Source: Umezawaea sp042738955
Lineage (GTDB): Bacteria > Actinomycetota > Actinomycetes > Mycobacteriales > Pseudonocardiaceae
DNA length: 64,000 nucleotides
Assembly: GCF_042738955.1 (NCBI RefSeq)
Contig: NZ_JBHYHC010000020.1
Location: 1 to 64,000 of the forward strand
Direction of reading: 5' to 3'
Part shown: positions 35,451 through 43,007 of the stretch, one piece after another
How the letters are laid out: each line of letters begins with the position of its first letter
Position numbering within the stretch: position 1 is the first letter of the stretch
Program-made: the position numbers and the translations under genes
The notes under the pieces: model-generated
What the model was told of the DNA's origin: nothing
Seen by the model: the letters and a program-made list of their open reading frames with translations, nothing else
Database searches by the model: none

Positions 35451-35842
35451 GCCACGTCCTCGTTCTTCACCTGCTGGTGGACGGAGGCGAAGAGCGCGGT
35501 GACCGCCTGCTCGTCGAGGCCGGCGGAGTAGGCGCGGCGCAACCAGGTCGCCAGGCCGCGGTGCAGCGACGTGTACGTAGATGGCGACATCGTGGCCGAC
35601 TGCTGTTCGTCGACGAACGTGCCCTGGCCGGGCTTGCCGGTGACCAGGTTCTCCTGCTCCATCTGCCGGTACGCCTTGGCGACGGTGTTCGGGTTGATCG
35701 CCAGGTCCTCGACCACCTCGCGGATGAGCGGGAGTCGGTCGCCGGGCTGGAGGAAGCCCAGCAGCACCGCTTGGCGGACCTGCTGGACGAGTTGCAGGTA
35801 AGGCGGCACGCCGGAGTGGGTGTCGAGCCGGAAGACGAACAC
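35447..35842 (-). CDS. GntR-family regulator of the YtrA type
   Basis: The 131-residue protein has an N-terminal GntR winged helix (PPYLQLVQQVRQAVLLGFLQPGDRLP ... AINPNTVAKAYRQMEQENLV ... GQGTFV) and only a short helical tail, which defines the YtrA subgroup. These regulators repress the ABC transporter operon they begin. The regulator is intact while both transporter genes it leads into are broken. An AT-rich promoter region (AAGCAGCAAAGG) lies before it at 35843-35890. Confidence 0.9.
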   Translation of the reverse strand: MFVFRLDTHSGVPPYLQLVQQVRQAVLLGFLQPGDRLPLIREVVEDLAINPNTVAKAYRQMEQENLVTGKPGQGTFVDEQQSATMSPSTYTSLHRGLATWLRRAYSAGLDEQAVTALFASVHQQVKNEDVA

Positions 35843-35908
35843 GGTAGCCCCTTTGCTGCTTCACTAGGAGCATAGTAAAGCAGCAAAGGGTGGCGACTTG
35901 CTCGCGCG

Positions 35909-36763
35909 TCAGGGGTTCCAGTACATCGTGGTGATCGCGCGGTCGAAGTGCTGCTCGGCCAGGTCCTCGCGTTGGATCGACCAGTGGACGGAGGCGCCCT
36001 CCAAGCCGGTGATGTCGAGGTGCCAGTCGGCGAGGAGCACCCAGTCCGCGACGTCGCTGGAGACCGGCCAGTCGCACCGGCTCATCTCGACCTCCCGCAA
36101 GGCGGCAGGCACCGCGGCGGCGACCGGGTCGACGTCGACGGCGGCCTGGTTGGAGTAGCCGCCGATCTGGAGCGATCCCCAGATGGTGACGTCATGACGG
36201 CTGGCATCCCAGGCGGCGACGAGGTCCTGGGCGCGAGGATGTCCTGGGAGGTGCCTGATCTCCGGTTCTTCGGGGAAGGTGGCCAGGTGGTGGTAGGGCA
36301 GCGACACGTCCGCCACGGCCGTGAGCGGGCCCTGCGGGACGTGCCTGGTCGTCTCTCTGTACGGGTCGTAGTCGAGCCCGGCGCGCTTCTCCCTCTCCAC
36401 CACCGTCGCGCCTGCGGGGACGTGCACCACGCTGCCCAGGTTGTCGCTGTCGTCGTCGCTGTCCTCGTCGGGGTAGGCGAACAGCAGCAGATGTCCGTCA
36501 GCGGGCAGCGGGAGGTCCGTCACGTCGGTGGGCAGGGCGGCGAGGTCGATGGAGGCGATGAAGGGGTGAGCCGGGTCCGGCATGTCCGCGGGGAGCAGCA
36601 GCGGCCCGCCGAGCCTGCCCACGACCGGCCCGTTCCCGTTCCGCACCAGCGTCGCGCAGGGGCGGGCGGTGACCAGCCACCGCTCCACGTCGTCGGCGGG
36701 GATGTCCCGGGCGAGCGCTTGGTCGTGAAACGCGGCCAACCGGTCCGGGGCTTGGAAGATCAT
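35909..36763 (-). CDS. DUF1963 (YwqG-like) protein
   Basis: The 284-residue soluble protein matches DUF1963/YwqG proteins: VGRLGGPLLLPADMPDP, FIASIDLAALP, LLLFAYPDED, then the C-terminal WGSLQIGGYSNQAAVD, DWVLLADWHLDITG and IQREDLAEQHFDRAITTMYWNP. The family has no established biochemical function. It is a single gene, starting at ATG 36763. Confidence 0.85.
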   Translation of the reverse strand: MIFQAPDRLAAFHDQALARDIPADDVERWLVTARPCATLVRNGNGPVVGRLGGPLLLPADMPDPAHPFIASIDLAALPTDVTDLPLPADGHLLLFAYPDEDSDDDSDNLGSVVHVPAGATVVEREKRAGLDYDPYRETTRHVPQGPLTAVADVSLPYHHLATFPEEPEIRHLPGHPRAQDLVAAWDASRHDVTIWGSLQIGGYSNQAAVDVDPVAAAVPAALREVEMSRCDWPVSSDVADWVLLADWHLDITGLEGASVHWSIQREDLAEQHFDRAITTMYWNP

Positions 36764-36900
36764 GGCGAAGATCCTAGGGGGAGGTCATCCACGACCGCAG
36801 CTGGTTCGAGACGTCTTGTGGCAAGCCCTTTCGCTTGTCTCTTGCCCGCTTTTGGCGCGCTGCGACGACGAGGCAGCGTCTGCCTGGGCAGAAACTTGGC

Positions 36901-36914
36901 GGACTATATGGTCC
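36901..36914. promoter_or_regulatory. GGAC-N6-GTCC dyad (site A)
   Basis: GGACTATATGGTCC: six of seven base pairs of the dyad match. Similar sites occur at 36955 and 38464, the latter beside a TetR gene, so this may be an operator for one of the nearby TetR proteins. Confidence 0.45.
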
Positions 36915-36954
36915 CTTGGTTGCCTACCTGACCCGGATGGCGTTGGGAATATCT

Positions 36955-36968
36955 GGACGATATAGTCC
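36955..36968. promoter_or_regulatory. GGAC-N6-GTCC dyad (site B)
   Basis: GGACGATATAGTCC: six of seven pairs match. It lies 54 bases after site A (start to start), about five helical turns, which would let two bound dimers face the same side of the DNA. Confidence 0.45.
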
Positions 36969-37339
36969 ACAAAGTTCGATGGTCCCATCGGGTGAGGAGC
37001 TTCAATGTACGGATCCTGGAACGCGGTCGACCTGAGTGTGGTTGAGCACGAGCGCTGGCTCGGGGTACCCCACGTCGAGCATGTCCGCCGATCTCGCCGC
37101 AGCGCTCTCATCTCGCCAGTCGTGGTGTGACTGGGACGTGTTCTTCTCCTGGCTTCGGGAGACTGGTCGGATCCGGCCGATCATCACCCGCCATGGCCTA
37201 CCGGACCCCGATGAGTCCCTTGAGGACAAGTTCGCGCTGAACGGGCGAACCACGTTGAGTGCGGCGGCTGGCCCTCGGCGCTCTCGCTTTGACATGTAGT
37301 CGGGCCACCAAGTTGATCAAACCTAGCGAAGGAACAGAT

Positions 37340-37645
37340 ATGGACACAGCGCTCTACGACCGGATCCGCGAAGCGATCCTCGACGTGCCGGTCGGCAAGG
37401 TGTCCACGTACGGGCACATCGCGATGCTCGTCGGCGCGCCGTCCCCGCGCATGGTCGGGGCGCTGCTGGCCGAAGAGGGATCCGATCTGCCGTGGCACCG
37501 GATTCTGCGGTCCAACGGGACGCCGACGCCGCACCTCGTGGCTGAGCAGCTTCAACGGCTGCGCGCGGAAGGGGTGATCTCGGTTGGTCAGCGGGTGGAT
37601 CTTCGTGAATATCTATGGGACCCCCAGGGCGGGCTCGCCGACTGA
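37340..37645 (+). CDS. Alkyltransferase-like (Atl1-type) DNA base-flipping protein
   Basis: The 101-residue protein is the C-terminal DNA-binding domain of O6-alkylguanine transferases: VPVGKVSTYGHIAMLVGAP, the Arg-finger region RMVGALL, and LPWHRILRSNG. The reactive Cys of the PCHR motif is replaced by Trp (PWHR), the mark of alkyltransferase-like proteins. These bind O6-alkylguanine and hand it to nucleotide excision repair. ATG 37340 follows GAAGGAAC. It lies near AlkB and Vsr genes. Confidence 0.9.
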   Translation: MDTALYDRIREAILDVPVGKVSTYGHIAMLVGAPSPRMVGALLAEEGSDLPWHRILRSNGTPTPHLVAEQLQRLRAEGVISVGQRVDLREYLWDPQGGLAD

Positions 37646-37711
37646 TCTCGAGTTCGTGCACGTGGCCGTTCGCCGGGCGCGGTTCAGTCGGCTCGCAGCC
37701 TGCGTGACGCC

Positions 37712-38371
37712 TTACGCTGTCAGGAACGACTTGATGTGGTCGAGGGCCATGTCCAGCGCGGTCCTCATCGGTGTGACGTCGTGTGCCGCCTCGGCGAGCA
37801 GATAGCCGCCTTGCAGGGCTGCCATCAGGCCGGTCGCGAGTTTGCGGGTGTCGGCGGCGGTGCTCAAGTCCCCGGCGTCCCGCATGCGCTCCAGGCCGTC
37901 GGCGATGAGCTTCTCCCAGGCGGCGAAGTAGGTCGCCAAGGTCACGCGCGAGACTTCGTCCTGATCGGACAGTTCGCTGGCCATGGAGCCCAAGGCGCAC
38001 CCGTAGGCGCCTTTTTGCAGGGCGTTGTTCTGCACCAGCGCGTCCCGCCAGCGCTCGAGACCGTGGAAGGACCGCAGCCGCTGGAGCGATCGCTGTTCGC
38101 GTTCGAGGATCTGCTCCGACCGGAGGGAGACCACCGCGCGCACCAGTGCCGTCTTGTCCGGGAAGTGCTGGTAGAGCTGGGACTTGCTGGTGTTGCTGAT
38201 CGCCCGCACATCGTCGAGTGTGGTCGCGTTCACGCCCTTCACGTACATCAGGTTCGCCGCGGCGTCGAGGATGCGCGCACGTGTCGCCTCGCCGCGAGAT
38301 GTCAAACGCGTCTTCGCGCTGGCTTTCGGCGAGTCGGTCACGGTGCCGAGATTACCCTCCGTCGGGGTCAT
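37712..38371 (-). CDS. TetR-family regulator (LmrA/YxaF-like) 1
   Basis: The 219-residue TetR protein has the DNA-binding domain at ~25-75 (GEATRARILDAAANLMYVKGVNATTLDDVRAISNTSKSQLYQHFPDKTALV). The ligand half carries KGAYGCALGSMASEL, the Cys-containing motif of the LmrA/YxaF group. Relatives sense flavonoids or drugs. It is a close relative of the next TetR (38583) and of that at 55091. A GGACCACATGGTCC dyad lies 93 bases upstream of its start. Confidence 0.9.
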   Translation of the reverse strand: MTPTEGNLGTVTDSPKASAKTRLTSRGEATRARILDAAANLMYVKGVNATTLDDVRAISNTSKSQLYQHFPDKTALVRAVVSLRSEQILEREQRSLQRLRSFHGLERWRDALVQNNALQKGAYGCALGSMASELSDQDEVSRVTLATYFAAWEKLIADGLERMRDAGDLSTAADTRKLATGLMAALQGGYLLAEAAHDVTPMRTALDMALDHIKSFLTA

Positions 38372-38463
38372 TTCAGGGCCTCGCCATCGTCTGGCAGTCG
38401 AGCGGTGCTCGCGATGGGTTCACTCCGCAGCGCGAGAACAGAGCGTCGACGTTGACCATCTGA

Positions 38464-38477
38464 GGACCACATGGTCC
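38464..38477. promoter_or_regulatory. GGACCA-CA-TGGTCC dyad (site C)
   Basis: GGACCACATGGTCC has perfect 6-base arms with a 2-base centre, upstream of TetR 1 (start 38371) and downstream of TetR 2. It shares GGAC...GTCC with sites A and B. Probable autoregulatory operator. Confidence 0.5.
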
Positions 38478-38582
38478 AGTCTTGGATGTGGGTTGGTGTC
38501 GGTGGTCGAGGCAAGAACATCGAGTGGCAACTCTCGGTAGATGTGGTCGACCAGGCGGGGATCGGCGTGCGCGTCGGCCCGG

Positions 38583-39221
38583 TCAGGTGGGCGGCGAGCC
38601 TTCGGTGGCGAACGTTTCGATGTGGTCGACGGCGGCGGTCAGGGCATCGCGCAGGGGAGTGGCGTCCCGCTCGATTTGCGACAGGAGCATGCCGCCTTGG
38701 AAGGCGGCCATCAGCAGTTCGGCCAGTTGTCTCGGGTCGGCGTCGGCGCGCAGCCTGCCGCTGTCGCGCATCCGGGCCAAGCCTGCTCGGAAGAGGTCTT
38801 TCCAGCGCGTGAACCCGGCGGCGAGTCGGGCGTGGACGTCGAGGTCGGTTTTGACGATCTCGCCCGCCAGGGAACCGAGGCTGCACCCTTCGCGGTACGC
38901 GCCCTCGTAGGCGATGTAGAAGGCGGCCCAGTCGCGCAGGGCCGCGATGCTGTCGAGGTCGCCGAACCGCCCGTCGGTGTGCAGGTCGAGGATCTGGTTC
39001 GCCCGCCAGTCGATCACCGCCGAGACCAGGCTCTCCTTGTCCGGGAAGTAGCGGCCGAGCTGTGAGCCGCTGACCTCGGCTGCCCGGCGGAGCTGCTCGT
39101 TGTTCGTCCCCTGCACGCCGTTGCGGTAGATCAGCTCGGCGGCCCGCTCCAGGATGTGCGCCCTGGTGGCCAGCCCCTTGGGGGTCAGCCTGTCCGGATC
39201 GATCGCCTGGTTCGCCGTCAT
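38583..39221 (-). CDS. TetR-family regulator (LmrA/YxaF-like) 2
   Basis: The 212-residue TetR protein has LTPKGLATRAHILERAAELIYRNGVQGTNNEQLRRAAEVSGSQLGRYFPDKESLV as its DNA-binding domain, and YREGCSLGSLAGEI in the ligand half, the LmrA/YxaF mark. ATG 39221 was chosen. It is divergent from the AlkB operon, and two dyads lie in the gap, so it is the likely repressor of that operon (inference from layout). Confidence 0.9.
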   Translation of the reverse strand: MTANQAIDPDRLTPKGLATRAHILERAAELIYRNGVQGTNNEQLRRAAEVSGSQLGRYFPDKESLVSAVIDWRANQILDLHTDGRFGDLDSIAALRDWAAFYIAYEGAYREGCSLGSLAGEIVKTDLDVHARLAAGFTRWKDLFRAGLARMRDSGRLRADADPRQLAELLMAAFQGGMLLSQIERDATPLRDALTAAVDHIETFATEGSPPT

Positions 39222-39239
39222 GCCCGCCATTCTAGCAAG

Positions 39240-39281
39240 AAAATGGGCCCAGCGGCCCAATTGGGCGGCCGGGCCCATTTT
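39240..39281. promoter_or_regulatory. 42-bp nested palindrome in front of TetR 2
   Basis: Outer arms AAAATGGGCCC (39240-39250) and GGGCCCATTTT (39271-39281) are exact inverted repeats. The centre holds a perfect 12-bp palindrome GCCCAATTGGGC (39255-39266). It lies 19 bases upstream of the TetR start and immediately before a TTGACA element for the opposite strand. Very probably a repressor site. Confidence 0.7.
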
Positions 39282-39284
39282 GGC

Positions 39285-39313
39285 TTGACAACCCACTCGT
39301 GCCGGTGTTGAGT
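39285..39313 (+). promoter_or_regulatory. Probable promoter of the AlkB operon
   Basis: TTGACA (39285-39290) is a consensus -35 element. 17 bases later TTGAGT (39308-39313) is a fair -10. It lies between the 42-bp palindrome and the dyad at 39324, so repressor bound at either site would block it. Confidence 0.5.
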
Positions 39314-39323
39314 AGTCGCTAGT

Positions 39324-39339
39324 TGGTCTAAATGGTCCA
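39324..39339. promoter_or_regulatory. TGGTC-N6-GGTCCA imperfect dyad (site D)
   Basis: TGGTCTAAATGGTCCA is an imperfect dyad; its right half ATGGTCCA is identical to that of site C. It is followed by GAAATG, giving GGTCCAGAAA, similar to TGTCCAGAAA in the operator at 55043. It lies 20 bases before the ATG at 39359. Confidence 0.45.
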
Positions 39340-39358
39340 GAAATGATGGGGGAACGTC

Positions 39359-39577
39359 ATGGCGGAGGTCATCCGGAGCAGCGCCCACGGGCGGCTGCGG
39401 AAGATCGAGGAGCAGATGGCCGCGCTGAGCACGGAGGCGTCGACCCCGGAGACGCGCCAAGCGTTCGGCGGCCTGTGGTTCCAGCGGGAAGCCGTCCTGC
39501 AAGAACTGCGGGGAACGTGGCCGATCGGCGGCCGCCAAGCCTCGACACCCGTCATGACCGCCACCGCAGGGAAATGA
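39359..39577 (+). CDS. 72-residue hypothetical protein, first gene of the AlkB operon
   Basis: ATG 39359 follows GGGGGAAC. The protein begins MAEVIRSSAHGRLRKIEEQMAALS and contains two likely amphipathic helices with many charges. No family recognised. Its TGA touches the GTG of the alkB-like gene, so the pair is coupled. It lies behind the only clear promoter of the operon. Confidence 0.6.
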   Translation: MAEVIRSSAHGRLRKIEEQMAALSTEASTPETRQAFGGLWFQREAVLQELRGTWPIGGRQASTPVMTATAGK

Positions 39578-40219
39578 GTGAAAGCCGTGAACCAGAACAC
39601 TTCCGCCTCTCCCGACCCCGCCGGGCAACACGACCTCTTCGACGAGCTGGAGCCCGCCGTCGACACCGCTTTCGGCACCACCAGGCGCATCCAGCTGGAC
39701 GACACGTCGTGGGTCGACCACGTTCCGGGCTGGATGCAGGGCAGCGGACACCTGTTCGACCAACTGCTCAACGAAGCCCCGTGGGAGCAGCGGTACCGCA
39801 TGATGTTCGGTCGTCGCTTCCAGGAACCGCGCAACACCGCCGAATACCCCGACATCGCCGATGCCCCGCTGGAGTTGCTGCACACCGTCGCGGGCGCGCT
39901 GTCCGACCAGTTCGGCGTGCCGTACCGCAAGATCTGGATGAACCTCTACCGCACCAACCGCGACTCGACCGGCTGGCACGGCGACCTGATCGGCAAGGTC
40001 CAGGAAACCAGCACCGTTCCAGTCCTGAGCCTCGGTGCGACCCGCCGGTTCCTGATCAGGCCCGCCGACGGCGGCAAGAGCGTCTCGCTGACCCTCGCGT
40101 CCGGCGACCTGGTCGTGATGGGCGGCCGCGCCCAACGCGACTGGCGCCACAGCGTTCCCAAGCAGAGCACCCCCGCCGGGCCGCGGATCAGCGTCAACTT
40201 CGCCCCGATCCTCCCTTGA
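39578..40219 (+). CDS. AlkB-type 2-oxoglutarate/Fe(II) dioxygenase
   Basis: The 213-residue protein has the AlkB double-stranded beta-helix: KIWMNLYRTNRDSTGWHGD with the iron-binding H-x-D, VLSLGATRRFLIRP, LTLASGDLVVMGG, then the distal His in WRHSVPK and the 2-oxoglutarate Arg in RISVNF. AlkB enzymes remove methyl groups from N1-methyladenine and N3-methylcytosine in DNA or RNA. A GTG start follows the previous stop directly. The metal and co-substrate residues are all present. Confidence 0.9.
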   Translation: MKAVNQNTSASPDPAGQHDLFDELEPAVDTAFGTTRRIQLDDTSWVDHVPGWMQGSGHLFDQLLNEAPWEQRYRMMFGRRFQEPRNTAEYPDIADAPLELLHTVAGALSDQFGVPYRKIWMNLYRTNRDSTGWHGDLIGKVQETSTVPVLSLGATRRFLIRPADGGKSVSLTLASGDLVVMGGRAQRDWRHSVPKQSTPAGPRISVNFAPILP

Positions 40220-40248
40220 TCCACGTCGTTCACCAGGAGGCACAAGCC

Positions 40249-40902
40249 ATGGATCTCATCAAGCTCACCACCGAAGGGCACCTCGCGCGCAGGTTCGACC
40301 TGTCCCGCACGGTCCCCGACGAGACCGTCGAGCAGATCCTCGAGTTCCTGCGGTCGACACCGAGCTCGGTGAGCGTGCAGCCGTGGCACGCGCTGGTGCT
40401 GCGTACCGCCGAAGCTCGGCAACGCCTCGCCGATCACCTCGGCATCGACTTCGAAGGCAACGTCAAGAAGGTCCTCACCGCCTCGCACGTCCTGATCATC
40501 AGCACCCTCACCGACCTCACCGACGAGACCCTCGACAGTCGCTTCGCCCGCGAAGAAGAAGACGGCCGGTTCCCGGACGCGGCCGTCAACGCGGGCTGGC
40601 AGGCGATGGTCCGGGACTTCGTCGACCAGCGCCGCTACGACAACAAGGACGTCCAGCACTGGATGGAGAAGCAGACCTACCTGGCCGTCGGCATGACGAT
40701 GATGGCCGCGGCCTCGTTGGGCGTCGACGCCGCTCCGCTGGAGGGCTTCAACCCGCGTTCCGTGGACACCGAGTTCGGCATCCGCGACTCCGGTTACACC
40801 ACGACCCTGATCCTGTCGCTGGGCTACCGCGACACCACTGTCACCGCCGCGGGCGCCAAGTCCCGACTGCGCCGCGACGAACTGTTCACCCTCGTCGACT
40901 GA
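40249..40902 (+). CDS. NAD(P)H nitroreductase (NfsB-like)
   Basis: The 217-residue flavoprotein matches oxygen-insensitive nitroreductases: RRFDLSRTVPDETVEQILEFLRSTPSSVSVQPWH at the FMN site, HVLIISTLTDL, MEKQTYLAVGMTMMAAASLGVDAAPLEGF, and ILSLGYRD. ATG 40249 follows a perfect AGGAGG. It would reduce nitroaromatics or quinones. It sits in the AlkB operon, 29 bases behind alkB. Confidence 0.9.
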   Translation: MDLIKLTTEGHLARRFDLSRTVPDETVEQILEFLRSTPSSVSVQPWHALVLRTAEARQRLADHLGIDFEGNVKKVLTASHVLIISTLTDLTDETLDSRFAREEEDGRFPDAAVNAGWQAMVRDFVDQRRYDNKDVQHWMEKQTYLAVGMTMMAAASLGVDAAPLEGFNPRSVDTEFGIRDSGYTTTLILSLGYRDTTVTAAGAKSRLRRDELFTLVD

Positions 40903-40936
40903 CCTGTCCTCGGAAAATCAAAGGAACGCCGGACTC

Positions 40937-41320
40937 ATGGATCAGACCACTCAGCTCGCCGTCGACATCTCGGTGCTCGAAGCGCTCAACGCCGACTACA
41001 TCCACTCCGACCAGTTCAACGACGTCGCCCGCTACGAGCAGATGCTCGCGCCCGACTTCCTCGTCCAACTACCCGACCTCAAGACGCGCGACCGCGCGGC
41101 GTTCCTCGACATGATCGCCCAACCACGACCCTTCACCGGCCTCACCGCCCACGACGTCACCATCCGCGTCTTCGGCGACGTCGCCCTCGTCCACGGCCGC
41201 GTCACCTACACGACCGTCGCCGACAACGTCGATCGCGAAGCCCTCTACACCGACACGTACCGGCGCTGCGACGGCGGCTGGACCTGCGTCGCGGCCAGCG
41301 TCATCGCCCAGGGAGTCTGA
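40937..41320 (+). CDS. SnoaL-like / NTF2-fold protein
   Basis: The 127-residue protein has the NTF2-like pattern of SnoaL_3/DUF4440 proteins: DISVLEALNADYIHSDQFNDVARYEQMLAPDFLV, HDVTIRVFGDVALVHGRVTYTT and a final DGGWTCVAASVIAQ. Such domains act as isomerases, dehydratases or small-molecule binding proteins. Function here unknown; it follows the nitroreductase by 34 bases in the same operon. Confidence 0.85.
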   Translation: MDQTTQLAVDISVLEALNADYIHSDQFNDVARYEQMLAPDFLVQLPDLKTRDRAAFLDMIAQPRPFTGLTAHDVTIRVFGDVALVHGRVTYTTVADNVDREALYTDTYRRCDGGWTCVAASVIAQGV

Positions 41321-41403
41321 ACCCTGTCCGACGTCCAGCGCGTCGGCTCCGCAGACCACGAACCACTTGTCGAGCTGTTCCTGTTCCGAAAGGACACTCT
41401 TTC

Positions 41404-42228
41404 ATGTCGGACTCTCAAGCACGCGAACGGTACGAGCGTTTCGCCGCGCTGCACGCGCAGGACAAGCCGTTCATCATGCCGAACGCTTTTGACGGCCTGT
41501 CCGCCGCCGTCTTCGCCAACGCCGGTTTCGAGGCCGTCGCGACCTCGTCCGCGGCGTTCGCCTTCACCCTCGGACGGCTGGACGGCAGTCACGCCGTCAG
41601 CCGCGACGAACACATCGCCCACAGTCGACTGCTCACGAGGGCCAGCAACCTGCCCGTCAACGGGGACTTCGAGGACGGTTACGGCGACACCCCCGACGAC
41701 GTCGCCGCGACCGTCGAAGCCGCCATCGTCGCGGGCCTGTCAGGCATCGGGATCGAGGACACCTCCGGCGACCCCGCGCGACCGATCCGTGATTTCGACG
41801 ACGCCGTCTCCCGCGTCCGGCGCGCCGCCGAGGCGGCCAAGGGACGCATCGTCCTCACCGGACGCACGGACAACTTCATCCAAGGACGCCCCGACATCGA
41901 TGACACCATCCGCAGGCTGACCGCTTTCGCCGAGGCGGGCGCAGACGTGCTGTACGCCCCGTACCCGCCCACCCTCGACGACATCAAGCTGATCGTGCGA
42001 GCCGTCGCACCCAAGCCGGTCAGCGTGTTGATCCGCCCGGCCGACCGCGCCGTCACCATCGCCGAGCTGCGGGACGCGGGCGTGAAGCGCATCAGCCTCG
42101 GATCCGATCCGTACCTGCACGCTCTCGACGCACTGCGGACGGCAGCCGGGAAGCTCGCCGCGGGCGACCTGGAAGCCCTGCCCTACACGTTCGGATTCCG
42201 CGAGGCGAGCAAGCTGCTCACGCGATAG
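41404..42228 (+). CDS. Isocitrate lyase/PEP mutase-family protein
   Basis: The 274-residue barrel protein carries the ICL/PEPM pattern: FIMPNAFDGLSAAVFANAGFEAVATSSAAFAFTLGR, VNGDFEDGYGD with the metal Asp/Glu residues, GIGIEDTSG and RTDNF. The KKCGH of true isocitrate lyases is absent. Family members cleave or form C-C and C-P bonds of 2-oxo or malate-like acids; the substrate is unknown. Last gene of the TetR-controlled operon. Confidence 0.88.
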   Translation: MSDSQARERYERFAALHAQDKPFIMPNAFDGLSAAVFANAGFEAVATSSAAFAFTLGRLDGSHAVSRDEHIAHSRLLTRASNLPVNGDFEDGYGDTPDDVAATVEAAIVAGLSGIGIEDTSGDPARPIRDFDDAVSRVRRAAEAAKGRIVLTGRTDNFIQGRPDIDDTIRRLTAFAEAGADVLYAPYPPTLDDIKLIVRAVAPKPVSVLIRPADRAVTIAELRDAGVKRISLGSDPYLHALDALRTAAGKLAAGDLEALPYTFGFREASKLLTR

Positions 42229-42322
42229 CTGTCGGCAGAGGACAAAGCGGTTGCGCCCTTCGGTGCTCAGGACACCATCCAAGCCCCGACCCCGCCTCAC
42301 AGCGGCTAGGTGCGCTTGTCTT

Positions 42323-42766
42323 TCACGGTTTGTGGTCCTTGACGGTCGCGACGACTCGCGCTGCGGCGTCGTGCGGGTTCTCGTGCTCCCATACGCGCAC
42401 GACCTCCCAGCCCGCGTCGCGCAGCCGCCGCGTGGTGTCCTGGTCACGGGCCCGGTTCGTGCGGACCTTGGTCGTCCAGTACTCCCGGTTCGTGCCGGGC
42501 TCGACGTAGTGCTGGGCGCAGCCGTGCCAGAAGCAGCCGTCGACGAACACGGCGACCTTCGCCCGGCTGAACACCAGGTCCGCCCGTCGGCGCAGGCCCG
42601 CCAACGGCGGCGCGTCCACGCGGTAGCGCAAGCCCGTTGCGTGGACCAGCCGGCGGATCGCCAGTTCGGGGCCGGTGTCGCGCGACCGGTTGCCCTGCAT
42701 GGAGCGGCGGACCGCAGGCGTTGACGCCCAAGACCCGGCTTGTTTGCTCGTCTCGTTGCCAGCCAC
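42323..42766 (-). CDS. vsr: Very short patch repair (Vsr) endonuclease
   Basis: The 147-residue protein has all Vsr landmarks: VRRSMQGNRSRDTGPELAIRRL, GLRYRV, PPLAGLRRRADLVFSRAKVAVFVDGCFWHGC with catalytic Asp and the zinc Cys/His, TNREYWTTKVRTNRARD and WEVVRVWEHE. Vsr nicks at T:G mismatches left by deamination of 5-methylcytosine. No cytosine methyltransferase is adjacent, which is unusual. It stands alone at the edge of the repair-gene stretch. Confidence 0.92.
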   Translation of the reverse strand: MAGNETSKQAGSWASTPAVRRSMQGNRSRDTGPELAIRRLVHATGLRYRVDAPPLAGLRRRADLVFSRAKVAVFVDGCFWHGCAQHYVEPGTNREYWTTKVRTNRARDQDTTRRLRDAGWEVVRVWEHENPHDAAARVVATVKDHKP

Positions 42767-43007
42767 ATCTCGAAGACGTCCCAGCGCGGTCGAATGTGAG
42801 GTCTCCGCAGGCCGACGTGGCGCGCCGACAGCCCACCGCCAGAGCTTTTCCTGGAACCGCTCTCGCCCCTACCGTCCCGAACGGGACCAGCGACGCCTCC
42901 TACGCATTGGCGCACAACGGATCCAGACCGACGCCCGCGCCGGCTACACGGCCGCGAGCCGGCGACCCGATTCCCGCGAGTTCGACCAACCGAGGACAGG
43001 AGCGCCC

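Larger units (their letters stand above)
36764..37339. other. Low-GC intergenic stretch with two operator-like dyads
   Basis: This 576-base stretch has lower GC than its surroundings and no gene I can support. A 72-codon frame from ATG 37081 (SADLAAALSSRQSWCDWDVFF ...) is open but shows weak codon bias and no recognised family. Two GGAC-N6-GTCC dyads lie at 36901 and 36955. It may be the remains of a lost gene. Confidence 0.45.

Noticed and set aside
35028..35531. Plus-strand frames opposite the ABC ATPase and gntR
   Set aside because: Antisense to genes with clear Walker A, signature and winged-helix motifs.
37081..37299. 72-codon plus-strand frame
   Set aside because: Weak codon bias, an overlapping minus-strand frame of equal quality, and no family. 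It is mentioned only in the intergenic entry.
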